Assembly: GCA_963575745.1 (NCBI GenBank)
Contig: CAUYUJ010005636.1
Span: 347,792 to 411,791, forward strand
Length of the DNA stretch: 64,000 bases
Origin: Prorocentrum cordatum
Taxonomy: Eukaryota > Sar > Dinophyceae > Prorocentrales > Prorocentraceae
Reading direction: 5' to 3'
Shown here: piece after piece, positions 8,483 to 18,308 of the stretch
Layout: each line of letters starts with the position of its first letter
Numbering within the stretch: position 1 is the first letter of the stretch
Translations under genes and position numbers: made by a program
Notes under the pieces: generated by a model
Told to the model about the DNA's origin: nothing
Databases searched by the model: none
The model's input: the letters and a program-made list of their open reading frames with translations, nothing else

Positions 8483-10149
8483 GTTCCGAGGCTTCAGCTA
8501 GTCACGCTCCTGCCGGGACAGCACCTGTCGCTGACGGCCCAGTTTCAGTGGGCGCCTCGGCTTCGGGGCTTGAGCCCCCTCGCGAAGCTGAGGTCCGGAG
8601 GCTGGAGCAGCCTGCCGAGAGGCGAGTGATGCCCAGGCTGACGCCAGTCGAGGATTTAGGCGAAGGACCTCGTGTTGCCAGGATGATCCTCGAGCGGGAA
8701 GCCTCCACTGGAGACGCCCCGAGCGAACCTTTCACCGCCCCGGCTCTCCCGAGCCCTCTTGTTCGTTCTAGGCCCCTGGGGGCCAGGAGCCTGTCCGCCC
8801 CTCGGGCGACTCGAGTCTCCGGTTCGGCGACTGGACCGGTTCCTCGGGTGCTCGAGGGCCCTCGTGGGGCCCCGCCTCTTTCCCCTGGTCCGGCGTCCGC
8901 GTCCCGGGGGCCCGTTTCGGAAGGCCCTTACCTGGCCTACTTGGTGGAGTCCGAGGACGACTGGCAAGACGAGGCCCTTCTTCAGGAGTTGGCGGAATGG
9001 TCCGCCTTGCCTGCTGCTGTGGATATTCTTTCCCTTTTCGGTTTCGCTTTTGAGGATTTCTCTGGACTGGCTCACGCTGGAGCCCCGTCCAAGCCTCGAG
9101 GGGCGGAGGTCGTATGGAAGCACCTGTCGGATTCGGAACGTCAGCAGTTTCTCGAGTCAGATCGATCCGAGTGGGAAGCGATGCTCAGCTCGGGAGCCGT
9201 TCGGGTCTTGAGCTCCGAGGAGTCCAGGTTGGCTAGGAGGCGTTTCCCTGACCGGATTCTCTCTTCCAGAATGGCGCGGCGGCTGAAGCCCCAGGAGGGC
9301 GTTGGGGCGGCGCCCAAGGCCAAGAGCCGATGGTGCGTACATGGACATCAGGACCCAGACGGGGAGTCGTTGTCCGTGTACGCACCCACGCCCCAGTCGG
9401 AGAGCATAATGGTGGCGCTTCAGATAATCACGTCCATGAGGTGGAGGCCCCAGGTGGCCGACGCGAAAAATGCGTTCTGTCAGAGCGATCGCCTCCGCAG
9501 GCCTCGGGGGGCCATCTACGTGGAGCCACGTCACGGGCTTACCTTGGGTTCTGATCAACTTATCGAGCTGGTGGCCCCGGTATACGGCCTCAACGACGCC
9601 CCTCTGCTGTGGCATCGGACCCTGACTGACTGGCTGTCAACTCAGGGCTTCACGAAGTCTTTGCTGGAGCCGTGCCTGTGGCTTAAGCGTGGCGAGCACG
9701 GGCGCTTAGAAGCTTTGGTTTTAATTGAGGTCGACGACCTCATCATCGCTGGCGACGACCGGATCATGGATCCTCTGCGTCAGGCGATGTGCCAGCGTTT
9801 TCAGTTCGGAAAATGGAAGCTGGGTGAGTCTGAGTATGCGGGTCGTCGAGTGGTCCAGCACGGGGACCGAATTACGGTTGACCAAGAAAAATACATTAGG
9901 GAACAGCTCAGTGTCATGCAGCTCACCAGAGAGAGAAAGGCGAACCCCGACTCTCCCCTCACCCCCGACGAGATTTCGGCGTACCGCACTGTCGCGGCAC
10001 AAGTGCAATGGCTGGCTCGTGAGAGCCGCCCGGATGTTGCTGGGGGCGCGTCTCTCCTGGCCGCCGCATTGCCTGTCCCGTCCGTGTCAGACGCCTTGAC
10101 ACTTGCCAAGGTGTGTAAGTACTTGAAGGGATCGTGCGAGCAGAAGTGA
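8290..10149 (+). CDS. pol: Copia-1 reverse transcriptase
   Basis: The reading frame takes over from integrase at the run of C at 8290-8299. A Pro/Ser/Arg-rich linker extends to about 9080, then the copia RT begins. Recognisable pieces are KSRWCVHGHQDPD (about 9322-9360), the first catalytic region QVADAKNAF (about 9451-9477), VYGLNDAPLLWHRTL (about 9580-9624), and the active-site box at 9727-9741, which reads EVDDL instead of the usual YVDD. The conserved tail SRPDVAGGASLLAA (about 10024) and VCKYLKGSC follow. The frame stops at TGA 10147-10149 and continues in the same frame into RNase H, so this is one nonsense change in an otherwise intact RT-RNase H unit. Confidence 0.9.
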   Translation, partial: PPPQQRHDAPGGGEPVVPSPASRALDARPPEGPVSPAAPGLARQLSSQADTLNPTVEGSLGRLVSSEASASHAPAGTAPVADGPVSVGASASGLEPPREAEVRRLEQPAERRVMPRLTPVEDLGEGPRVARMILEREASTGDAPSEPFTAPALPSPLVRSRPLGARSLSAPRATRVSGSATGPVPRVLEGPRGAPPLSPGPASASRGPVSEGPYLAYLVESEDDWQDEALLQELAEWSALPAAVDILSLFGFAFEDFSGLAHAGAPSKPRGAEVVWKHLSDSERQQFLESDRSEWEAMLSSGAVRVLSSEESRLARRRFPDRILSSRMARRLKPQEGVGAAPKAKSRWCVHGHQDPDGESLSVYAPTPQSESIMVALQIITSMRWRPQVADAKNAFCQSDRLRRPRGAIYVEPRHGLTLGSDQLIELVAPVYGLNDAPLLWHRTLTDWLSTQGFTKSLLEPCLWLKRGEHGRLEALVLIEVDDLIIAGDDRIMDPLRQAMCQRFQFGKWKLGESEYAGRRVVQHGDRITVDQEKYIREQLSVMQLTRERKANPDSPLTPDEISAYRTVAAQVQWLARESRPDVAGGASLLAAALPVPSVSDALTLAKVCKYLKGSCEQK

Positions 10150-11229
10150 ACCATTTGGTCACTCGACCCCTACTCTCTTATTTTTGTCACCGCGAGTGAC
10201 TCGGGTGGACCCGGGACCGCGCGTCGGGGAGGAGCCCAGGGTGCCTGGATTGCGATGGCGGCCGACGCTGGCATCAGGGAAAATCGTCGCTCGAAGGTTA
10301 GCACCCTGTCGTGGCGCTCTCAGCGTATCAAGCGGGCTGTCGCCAGTACGGTGGCCGCCGAGACCCTTGCTCTGTCGTCGGCTACGGGCGAGGCCCAATG
10401 GCTTCAGATTCTCTTTCGAGACGCGGTCTTCAATGATGTGTCGCACCCCGATTGGTTTGATGGGCAGGCCCCTTTCACGGTTGTCTTGTCTAAGGATTGC
10501 AAGTTGAGCGAGGCTGCCTCGGGCCTAGCCGTGGTGGATGCTAAATCGGTTTTCGACACGCTGTCTCGCAATTCAGCCGGCTCGAAGGCCGACCGCCGCA
10601 ATGCTATTGAATTGGCCGTCGTTCGTGATGCTCTCAGTGCTATTGGCTCGCAGGTGCGGTGGATGCCGCGCGCGAGGATGCCTGCAGACCCGTTGACCAA
10701 GGTGGACCCCTGCAAAGGGAACCTGGCCCTTCATGATTTATTGTGCCGAGGCACGCTGTCTCTTGTAGACGAGCACGGGCATCTTTCAGAGCGGGCTCTG
10801 AACGAATCTCTGAAGAGTCGGTCCCGGGGAGCTAGCCGTCGCGCCCTCGAGTTAGCAGCTGAGTGTGAAAGAGCCCCCGGACCACTAAGGGAGGAGCCAT
10901 CTAAGGTGAGGGCGCTCGAGGTAGATGAGGAGGTGGAAGAGGGCGAGGACGCAGGAGCAGGGAAGGAGTACGAGTCAGGTAGAGGAGGAGGAGGAGGAAA
11001 AGGAGGAGCGCCGGCGATCGTCCACCCGCAGACCGGCCCGCGCCAGACTTGGATGATCGAGCGCTCCGCCGACCCAATGTACGTGAAGGCCGGCTTAAAC
11101 CCGCTGAAGTTTGGCCCGCTGTCCCCGAAAGTCTCCGTGGACCCGGGCCCGGGGGCCCCAGGGTCCTGGTGGGCCCTTCGTCTCCTCTCTCGACTTTCCC
11201 CCCTTTGTGTCGCTTCGGGTTTAGCCTAG
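10150..11229 (+). CDS. pol: Copia-1 RNase H and pol C-terminus
   Basis: In the same frame as RT, directly after the TGA at 10147. Catalytic positions are visible: Asp in VTASDSGG (10198), Glu in VAAETLAL (10360) and Asp in VVDAKSVFD (about 10537). The ending MPADPLTKVD (about 10678) is the usual copia C-terminal signature. A low-complexity Glu/Gly-rich tail follows, and the stop codon falls at 11227-11229 inside the 3' LTR. RNase H removes the RNA strand during reverse transcription. Confidence 0.88.
   Translation, partial: TIWSLDPYSLIFVTASDSGGPGTARRGGAQGAWIAMAADAGIRENRRSKVSTLSWRSQRIKRAVASTVAAETLALSSATGEAQWLQILFRDAVFNDVSHPDWFDGQAPFTVVLSKDCKLSEAASGLAVVDAKSVFDTLSRNSAGSKADRRNAIELAVVRDALSAIGSQVRWMPRARMPADPLTKVDPCKGNLALHDLLCRGTLSLVDEHGHLSERALNESLKSRSRGASRRALELAAECERAPGPLREEPSKVRALEVDEEVEEGEDAGAGKEYESGRGGGGGKGGAPAIVHPQTGPRQTWMIERSADPMYVKAGLNPLKFGPLSPKVSVDPGPGAPGSWWALRLLSRLSPLCVASGLA
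10981..11005 (+). promoter_or_regulatory. Possible polypurine tract of Copia-1
   Basis: A 25-base uninterrupted purine run (AGAGGAGGAGGAGGAAAAGG, continuing) lies inside the pol tail. It is about 115 bp upstream of the 3' LTR rather than next to it, and the bases just before the LTR are not purine-rich. The call therefore rests on composition only. Confidence 0.3.
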
Positions 11230-11358
11230 GGATAGGGTGCGGCGTGCCTTTCCGTAGCCCTTTGGGCTTAGCGACCTCATTTCCATGTGCTGTGCATAAA
11301 GGCTCCCCCATCGCCCTTTCGATCCCTCCTCCCGCCGCGTGCCGCCCAGTGTCGGACA
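11120..11358 (+). repeat. 3' LTR of Copia-1
   Basis: 239 bp, starting TGTCCCCGAAAG and ending GTGTCGGACA, with 7 substitutions and one single-base insertion relative to the 5' copy. The pol reading frame ends inside it at 11229. TCTT follows at 11359, matching 1891-1894. Confidence 0.92.
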
Positions 11359-11520
11359 TCTTGGGCAACCTTCGGGCCATATGAGCCTGTCTCGGAGGCA
11401 TGTTGGCATGTTGGGCCATCGTGGTGGTCTTGGTGGCGTACCTGGGACATCTTGGAAGCCAGTTTGGGCATGTTCGATGCCTTGGAGAGCGCCAGGAGGT
11501 TGTCTGGTAGCCCTGAACGC
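11359..11520. repeat. CTTGGGG-type satellite, right half of array 1
   Basis: Degenerate units such as ATCTTGGGCAACC and GTCTTGGTGGCG continue the array interrupted by Copia-1. It runs into a run of 16 G at 11533-11548. Confidence 0.6.
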
Positions 11521-11629
11521 TTCGGAAGGGGAGGGGGGGGGGGGGGGGCGATACACGCGGCGAAGCGCGAAGAGAAGGAGGAGGGTGCCAGACAGCACTT
11601 GGCATTCTACCACGCCTCAACGTGCCAGG

Positions 11630-12145
11630 GGGGAAAGGGGGCCGACTTCCTCACGGGGGATACATGGCATGCCACCAGGCATAGGCGTACGTATATTGTG
11701 AAGTCCTTACGGCCAGTGCCGCCGACCCTGAAGGCGGGACCTCCACGGGGACCCCCGCTGGCGCCAGGACCCCCAGGACTTCCGCTGGCGACCCCCTCGG
11801 AGGGGGTGGTCCCCTCGTCCCCCTTGTCCACAGGCGGGATCCCCCCCCCGGGACCCGCCAGGACCCAGGGGGGTGGCGGTGTCTGACCCAGGACCCCCGC
11901 CCGGTAGCCCCACCCTTTACCTCCGCCCTACCCCCTTCATGCCCCCCTCCGCCAGGGAGGAGAAAAAGAGGAGGGGCCCGACTTCATTATGACGTAATGT
12001 TCCTCTGTTCGTGCCTTTTGTTTTCTTGGGGTTCGCGACGACGACGACGAAGACGCCGACAGCGTCTCACACACGCCGAAGGTGGCAGGTTTCCTCAGGG
12101 GGGATATGGGGCGTGCTACAGGCATAGGCGTACGTATATGACCCC
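11630..12145. repeat. Duplicated 55-60-bp block with a conserved 20-mer
   Basis: AGGCATAGGCGTACGTATAT occurs at 11677-11696 and again at 12120-12139. Both are preceded by a similar stretch (TCCTCACGGGGGATAC versus TCCTCAGGGGGGATAT). The sequence between them and on to 12795 is GC-rich without a convincing gene. Confidence 0.5.
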
Positions 12146-12795
12146 GCGCAGCACTCTAGGGCGCAACCGAGAAGCCCGAGAAAAGCCAAGACGCCGAGGA
12201 GAGTCAGGACTCCTGACTCTCCAGCGACACGGCGGTCGAAGATGTTGAAACGCGTGGCCGAGAGGATCGGGAGACCCCCCCCTGGCAACTGCTCCCGCCA
12301 GGGCCCACTCCCCGTTTGCCCCGAGGGAGAAGGAAGGTGAGGGTGGGCGGGGTGGAGGTCGGGAGGTTGGGGGTGGATGGGCGGCGGAGGGTGCGAGTGA
12401 GGAGGGGATGGCAAAGAGTAGCCAGAAGGAGGGGAAGGGGGGAGGAGGGGGGGGGCAAGCAGGCGCTCTCCAAACGCTTGCCGGTCTCATTGCCCCCGAC
12501 GTGGAACTCCCAGCCAGATGTGTGTTTAGGGGGTGGCTCTTTCCCATTTTCTCTGTTCGCCCCCCTCAGCCAATTGAGGAGCTGGCCCTTCGTGAGCGCC
12601 CGAGGGGGGAGGAGGACGGTAGGACGATGAGTGATTGGAGACGGGCAGGAGGGGATGTAGGAAGGATAGGCGAAATATTACAAGGACGATGTTGATGAGG
12701 AGGAGGAGGGGGAAGACGAATTGGGAGAAGGAGGAGGATGATGAAAATGCGAAGTTCTAGTGTTAATTCGGTCTAAAGCGTCATCCTCTTTTGTC

Positions 12796-12996
12796 GGGGG
12801 AGCGTAAGACCCGGGTTTGCCAGGACTCGGGTTCGCCATCGTTTTTTGACGACCGCGACTCGGATTTTGACGAGTAGGAGTTTCGTGAGATGTCTGCAGC
12901 GGGAGGCCTCGTCAAAGTGCAGGCTCGGCCTCGTAATTTTTTTGACGACCTCGTCGGGGATTTCCGAGTCCCCGGTACCCGGGTCTTACGCCCCCC
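12796..12996. mobile_element. Inverted-repeat element, second MITE-like type
   Basis: The left end GGGGGAGCGTAAGACCCGGG (12796) and the right end CCCGGGTCTTACGCCCCCC (to 12996) are near-perfect inverted repeats. The match extends inward with mismatches through GGACTCGG and TTTTTTGACGAC to about 45-60 bp per arm. The 200-bp block has no coding capacity. Only one copy is seen here and flanking duplications are not clear. Confidence 0.55.
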
Positions 12997-13040
12997 TGAT
13001 TTTGGTGGAGGTCGCTTATGACACAAGTCAATGATCAGGA

Positions 13041-13540
13041 TTAGCAGTACCCGACTTCGGGGGCAGACCCCAAACAGTGGCGCGAAAACACCTCCTGCCC
13101 AGCACTGGACGGAGGCGTACACTGCTGCTTCGGCTTGGGGGGATTGACACCGCGCCGCTCACAATTCAACACGCCTCTCCGCACTGCAAAAGTATGAGAT
13201 GTATCACATAACTCCGCCATTCGGTGATCCATCGCGCCTCCACAGAGGCTGGAGGGACCCACATCATCAGGAGCTGGCCACTCTTCAAACGGCACTGGCT
13301 CAAGGGCCAGGAGGGCTTGGAATCTTTGCTCAGTCTGACACCGCGGCTTGCACGGATCAGGCCAGGCATCGGATACTTGCCCGCGCAAGGTGAAATTGCG
13401 ATCGCAAGTCTCACAACGCACGGCAACACTAGAGACGCAAGGGTCATGTCCCGAGTCTCTGAGCCGACACAACTTGTCAGAAACGGCTCGTGGACAGGCT
13501 CTCTTACGACGTGGGACCGATTCGCCCTGGTCACGCCCTT
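13041..13540 (-). pseudogene. Cys-rich C-terminal ORF of the LINE remnant
   Basis: About 165 codons open on the minus strand without an ATG near the start. Cysteines are arranged as CRL, DPC, CETC, DPC, CKPRC over about 45 residues, a possible zinc-binding module. The second half, with EEWPAPDDVGPSSL, shows no known domain. If the LINE reading is right, this is the final part of its ORF2. Confidence 0.4.
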
Positions 13541-15760
13541 ACATTAAAAGGGCCTCCCTTTGGACCGCTGGGAGCCGCAACGGCAGATTAGACGAACACG
13601 CATCGGCATCCAGTGTCCGTTAAACATCATCGTTCGGACGTTGTCCTCGGACAACACCTGCATCGGCAACAAACGTCAGTAGCGTTATGAACAGACATCT
13701 CTGTAGGGAATAGAGCATGTTTTGGGCGCTTGGCCTGGGCCGGGTGGGATTTATTGCACATTCACTTAACAGAGCGTCCACGCGCACGGATGATCCGACG
13801 AAGCTCAACCCACAAATCCAGCTTGGTCGACATGACTTGGACGCCACCGGTCGTTGAGAACCCTGCAGAACCCTTCACGCCGTCACCGCGCATTGGGCAG
13901 CCACCAGTGGAGTTACGCGCCAGCATACTCAGGGCGCACTGCTCTGCTCGCGGGGAGGAGTGCTTAAGCGTGGGCAGGGCGCCCATCGGCAGCCCGTCAA
14001 ATTGCCCCGCGGCACCTAGGTGGACTCGCGCCCAGCCACATCGGCGTAAACGCCAGTCCATAGCAAGCTTCCCTCCCGAGCCGTCGATGCCTCAGACTCC
14101 TCCATCGATCTCCCCCCCCCTCCGCCGGGCGACCTCCCGCGCCAGCATGGCAGGGGCAGGTAAGTGGCGCGAATCGGCACGGGGCGCCGAGCCTCTGAAC
14201 CAGAGGCAAGATCGCTCGGGCTCGGTGCAGACTCTCTCCTCGAGATGGCCCGTGCGATCAGCGGCCGCATCGGGGTCCGACATATTGCACTCACCCGACC
14301 ACGAGCGATTCTGAGGCGTCCAGCTGGGGCGCCGCATCGCGGGCACCTGCCAGAAGTGGCCGACGCATCTGCCGCGCCCTGCAATCTGGGCTCCGCCTAA
14401 TACGCGTCGAAGAGGGCTTTCATTAGAATCATGCAGCCTCGTTATCATTTTCCATGTTCAACTTCCTCAAGATCCCCAGGATACGGGCGATCTCAACCCC
14501 CCTCCCACTCCTTTCCCCGGATAGTGCAATGACGTTTGCTTCCAAGACAAAGCCGTGCGCTCATCCGCCAGAGGAGACTAGAGGCGACAGGGGGGGTCAA
14601 CATCAGTCGCGCTCAGCACCTCTGCACTTTCGCGCCGGCGCACGCGCGACATCGGAATCCAATTTAAATTTGCCGACGCAGCAGCGGAAGCCGCCTGCGG
14701 AACTCGAACGACTTGTCAGCTGCGTTGAGCCTCGGGTAATTCCTGCAGACAAGTCTTCCACGTCTGGGCAGTGAGGAGTCTGCGCTTGTGACCTATGCTG
14801 TTCAACTGGGGGTCATCCTTGGCGTGGCTCAATAAACTGAAAACCGTGGTCCTGCAGGCCCCAGGGGTCTGCCGCCCCGAGGGCGTGGCCGCTTGGCCTC
14901 TCGCGGTTTGGACTTGCGACAGCGTCGGCCCCGGCACTTGGTGCCTCAGGGCCCAACCGCCAACGCCGCGGGCTTGTAAAGCCGACTGGTTCTACCAAGA
15001 ATCTTGGACATATTCACAATTTTAGTGGCATTCTCGCAGGCAGCCCGCTGCGTCTTCTCAACCTCAGACGCGCGCCTACGCCCGCCAGCGGCAGCTATGA
15101 CACCCAGATCTCCAGTCTCCCTCAAGGGCCGAGCCGGGGGAGTGGCACTACTGTTCAGCTCTCCCAAATCATTCTGCAAGTGCTTATCGGAAAATGCAAA
15201 TCTACTCTTCTCGGTGATGCGCATCAGCAGGCGTGACAGCATTCAACATTTCCTGGCGCGTACCTGTCTGCGTTCGCGTAATAGCATCGACGTGCGCTCG
15301 CGCGCGCAGGCCAGCGCGGCGCATGCGCCAAAACGACGAGGTCGCACGCATCCGTTTCAATGCGTACATGACATCGATCGGGCGCAGGGCGCAGCCAGGC
15401 AAACACTCCACACCCCGCAGTGGCGATGCCCGCGACGAGACCGCTCGCCCCCAGGATGCGAGGAGCTTCGTGTATCAGAATCCCCAAGTGGAGCAAGTGA
15501 ACGGGGTGCTCCATTTTCAAGGCGAACCCAGCGAGGCGAACGGGATCGACCGTGACGAAAACTTATTGAGGCCCCAATAGAACGCCACATACGTCACATT
15601 AATATGTCAGGCACCCTCGCGGCCAAACGCGCGCGTCATAGCAGCCTGCAGCGCCGGCGAGCTTATCATAGCAGTGTCCCCAAATATGGACCTGGCGGGT
15701 CTGGTCGTCGATGTCGCGGTCGCGCGCCTTGCGCTGGGCGCGGTGCAAGCTGGGGCACTT
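13041..15760 (-). pseudogene. Decayed LINE-like (non-LTR) retrotransposon
   Basis: On the minus strand, pieces of a non-LTR reverse transcriptase can be read in shifting frames. A box DIDDQTRQVHI at about 15683-15715 sits where the RT active site (normally YxDD) is expected. Further along, TGDLGVIAAAGGRRR (about 15070-15120) and RTSRLYKPAAL (about 14960) match the RDLGVD...RRR...RxLY pattern I recall from dinoflagellate LINEs. The C-terminus at about 13041-13540 has HDPCVSSVAVRCETCDRNF and a later DPC, resembling the Cys-rich tail of such elements. Frames change several times, so it is inactive. Family assignment rests on remembered patterns. Confidence 0.5.
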
Positions 15761-16496
15761 GCGCGCATGTCGCTCAACGTCAGCCGCTGTGGGTAACAAC
15801 GCACTGATACTTCGTTGTCTGAGCAGGCCGCGTCGCCTCGCGCTCGCACTGATGGGGGCAGCGTGGCCCCCGACGACGGCGCTGGGGAGGCGACCAGAAG
15901 ACGCGGGGCGCAACTATCAACCCCCGTGCCGGCACCAACCTTGCAACCGCGCGGCTTTGGGCATAGGCGCCAGCCCTTCCCGCCGCCTCGAGGACCGGGG
16001 GTCGCAGAGCACCCGGGGCCCCAGACAGCCCCGCTACATTCGGGAGGGGCAGTCCAAACATTTTTCCAAACATTTTGACGGTGCTCTGGGCGCTCCTCAA
16101 GTTCTTGTTTCACACCGGCAGGGGCGTTGAGGCATTCCATCGGGGGCCTTGAGACGGGGGTCAATACAAACGGAGGTCAGCCACGGCGCCGGATCCTGCA
16201 GGATCCTGAGAAGATCCCTTCTGGCTGACCCGGGTTAGCGAGCCGCTCGCGGCCGCGAGGCGGCCGCCCATGTTGGCTGACTGGGGTTTGTGACGACCTG
16301 CGTTGCAGTTTTTTCCTGCATTGGAGTTTTTGGTTTCCTGCCGACCCGGGTCTGGATTGACCCGGGTCAGAAGATCCCCGATTCCAAGTCAGGCCCCTGG
16401 TCCGATAGAAGCCAAGAGTGCATTCGTTTGGCTCCAAGAGGAAGGGCTTTTAGCAGCCGTTCGTTCATGCTTACCTTCGACGCCGCGCGCGTGTGT
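15761..16496. other. No gene; cluster of perfect palindromes at 16191-16369
   Basis: The stretch holds GGATCCTGCAGGATCC (16191-16206), TGACCCGGGT (16227), GACCCGGGTC (16343-16352) and TGACCCGGGTCA (16358-16369). The three GACCCGGGT copies and nearby AAGATCCC copies suggest a small rearranged repeat just upstream of the Copia-A LTR remnant. Nothing else is supportable. Confidence 0.45.
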
Positions 16497-16683
16497 AAAG
16501 TCCGCTCATATCACCATCTTATTTCTATATACCGCCGATGTCTTGGCCCAGGCATTCGCACTCGGTGCCGTGCCGCTCCTTCCGCGGCGCGCGGGAAATG
16601 GGCTCGCGACCATCTCCATTGCCTTCCTCTACCTACGGGAAACATAGTGGGTTCGACTCTTTGGTCGTTGACCTACTTCCACA
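16497..16683 (+). repeat. 3' part of the Copia-A 5' LTR
   Basis: About 187 bp align with 29300-29487 and 35660-35847, sharing CCGCTCAT, GGCTCAGG/GGCCCAGG, CTACCTGCGGGAA and GGTTCGAC. The block ends TTCCACA at 16683. It is followed by GGTATCAGCC (16685-16694), close to the TGGTATCAGAGC primer site of many plant copia elements, which supports reading this as an LTR end. The upstream part of the LTR is lost or replaced. Confidence 0.6.
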
Positions 16684-17708
16684 GGGTATCAGCCTCTTCT
16701 GTCGCGCTCTCCATCGCGGCGCCCGGCTCTGTCTTCGATTCTGTCGCGTCGCGCTGGGCCCCGCGTGGCCCGGCGCCTCTTTGCGCGCGGGGTCTTCGGA
16801 GCGCTGGCGCCGCGACGCCGCGGGGAGGGCGACGGGGCCGGCGACGCCGCCGCCCCCTCTTTCCGGCGACGGCAGCGCCGCGGCGCTCGAGGCTGCGCTC
16901 GGGGACCTCGTCTCCGATTCGCCGGCCGCGCGCGCGCCCTTTCGCGCGCCTGGGTTCGATCGACATGCCCCAGCACCCGATGCGTCCGATGCATCTCCCG
17001 GCGCCACCTTTCGTTCGACGCCCTCGCCGGTGGAAGCGCCAGCAGCGGCCCTCGGGGCCGCCGCTGGATTCGCCTCCCCGCCTTTTTCTTCTCAAACCGT
17101 CGCTGGTGGAAACACCCGCAGTGGCGGCGCCGGAGAAGCGTCTCCTCGGCGCGCTTCCGCGCGACGCCGCCGCCGGGGCGACTTCATGTCCCCGCCGTGG
17201 TTTCCGTCTCAGAACATGCGCGCGCCATTGAAGATCGCATTGGTCGGACATCTCAGCGAAGGGCCCCCGCGGCATCACGCGCAGTCTCTCAATGGGGGCG
17301 CAGCCGCAGCCCCTTCCAGAGGCGCCCCCGGCAGAGCTCCCTGCGGCGCGATATCGCACCGCGCGCGTCGCCCCCTGCCAGCGACCTGGACGAGCTTCGA
17401 GACCAGGTTAAAAACTTACACAGCCCAGCAATGGCCGGGCCTTGCTGCGCAGACAGCAACACCAAGGCAATAGCTCCATCACGCCCTTGCCGTCGTCGAC
17501 GCTCGGATAGCTGAAGATCGATCGACGCTCGTTCAGGTCCAGTATCAAGCCAGCCGGATCGAGTCACGCCGAGGTTCTTACTCGACTGCTATTCAGACGC
17601 TCCACGACAACCCCCTCGGGGGCCCAACTCGCGAGCGCCAGGGGCGCGGGCGCCGCCGCTGTCAGGGCACTGCGCGATCAGCTCCTGACAGCGCGGCAGG
17701 TTCCAGCC

Positions 17709-18308
17709 ATGGAGGTACATGGACATGCGGACCCACGGCCCCGAGAGGACCTCAATGTGCTCCGTGCCCAGGTTGAAGTGATTAGTGCCAACCTACACTT
17801 CCAAAATACCACGCTTATGTCCGATTTGCGCGGTAAGCTGCGTAGCGCTGAGATGGCTATCGCTCGACGTCTCGGCGCTTCAGAGGGACGCGTGCCAAAA
17901 CGCTCGAGCCGAGTCTCCGCAGTCGAGCAGCAGTTGCCTGAAATGAAGGCGGCGCTGGCTGAGTTGAGCGCTGCACGGGCCCAGACTGATGAGTTGGGCG
18001 CCCCGACTCCGGTTCGCGATTTCGCCGCCCGGCCGAGGCGTGGAAGGCGGCGGACCGCGCGCAGTTACGACTCGCCCATATCCCCAACGAAAGAGATGCT
18101 GAAATGGCACGGGTCGAGGATGCACTCACCCTTTTGGAACGTGAGCGCGAAGCACACAGACGACGAATCCAGGATTGAGAGCATTGGCCGGACCAGCGCC
18201 CCCAACGAAGTCACGACACCAACGGCGAGATACGCGGCGCACGACCGAGCGCTGAGAAGATGCAGACTGACATCGCAACAACTGATGCCACCACAACGGC
18301 CCGCGTGA
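17709..18308 (+). pseudogene. gag: Copia-A gag coiled-coil region
   Basis: About 200 codons from ATG 17709. Residues 15-90 (LNVLRAQVEVISANLHFQ, then LRGKLRSAEMAIARRL, then VEQQLPEMKAALAELSAA) form heptad-like helices typical of the N-terminal coiled coil of dinoflagellate copia gag. Similar but frameshifted sequence occurs just upstream (DLDELRDQVKNLH near 17385). The C-terminal part becomes composition-biased and unconvincing. The later gag and finger are in other frames. Confidence 0.5.

Larger units (their letters stand above)
1895..11358 (+). mobile_element. Copia-1: nearly complete Ty1/copia-type LTR retrotransposon
   Basis: A 9464-bp element bounded by direct repeats of 238 and 239 bp that begin TGTCC and end GGACA, giving the canonical TG...CA with 5-bp inverted ends. 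TCTT flanks both sides (1891-1894 and 11359-11362), a likely 4-bp target duplication. The internal order is gag, aspartic protease, an extra ORF, a methyltransferase-like domain, integrase, reverse transcriptase, RNase H. Integrase before RT is the copia order. Coding is interrupted by a frameshift near 2600, a TAG at 4268-4270, a one-base slip in a run of ten C at 8290-8299, and a TGA at 10147-10149. The LTRs differ at about 7 substitutions plus 1 indel, so insertion is fairly recent. Confidence 0.92.

Noticed and set aside
10967-11119. Polypurine tract immediately before the 3' LTR
   Set aside because: The bases directly upstream of 11120 are not purine-rich; only a tract 115 bp away exists, so it is listed with low confidence rather than as the normal site.
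13280-13310. Spliced-leader-like TGGCTCAAG
   Set aside because: Only a short part of the dinoflagellate spliced-leader sequence matches, inside the LINE remnant; no 22-base match was seen anywhere.
16650-16675. tRNA-like T-arm GGTTCGACTC in the Copia-A LTR blocks
   Set aside because: No acceptor or anticodon stem can be drawn around any of the three copies; they are explained as the conserved LTR end.
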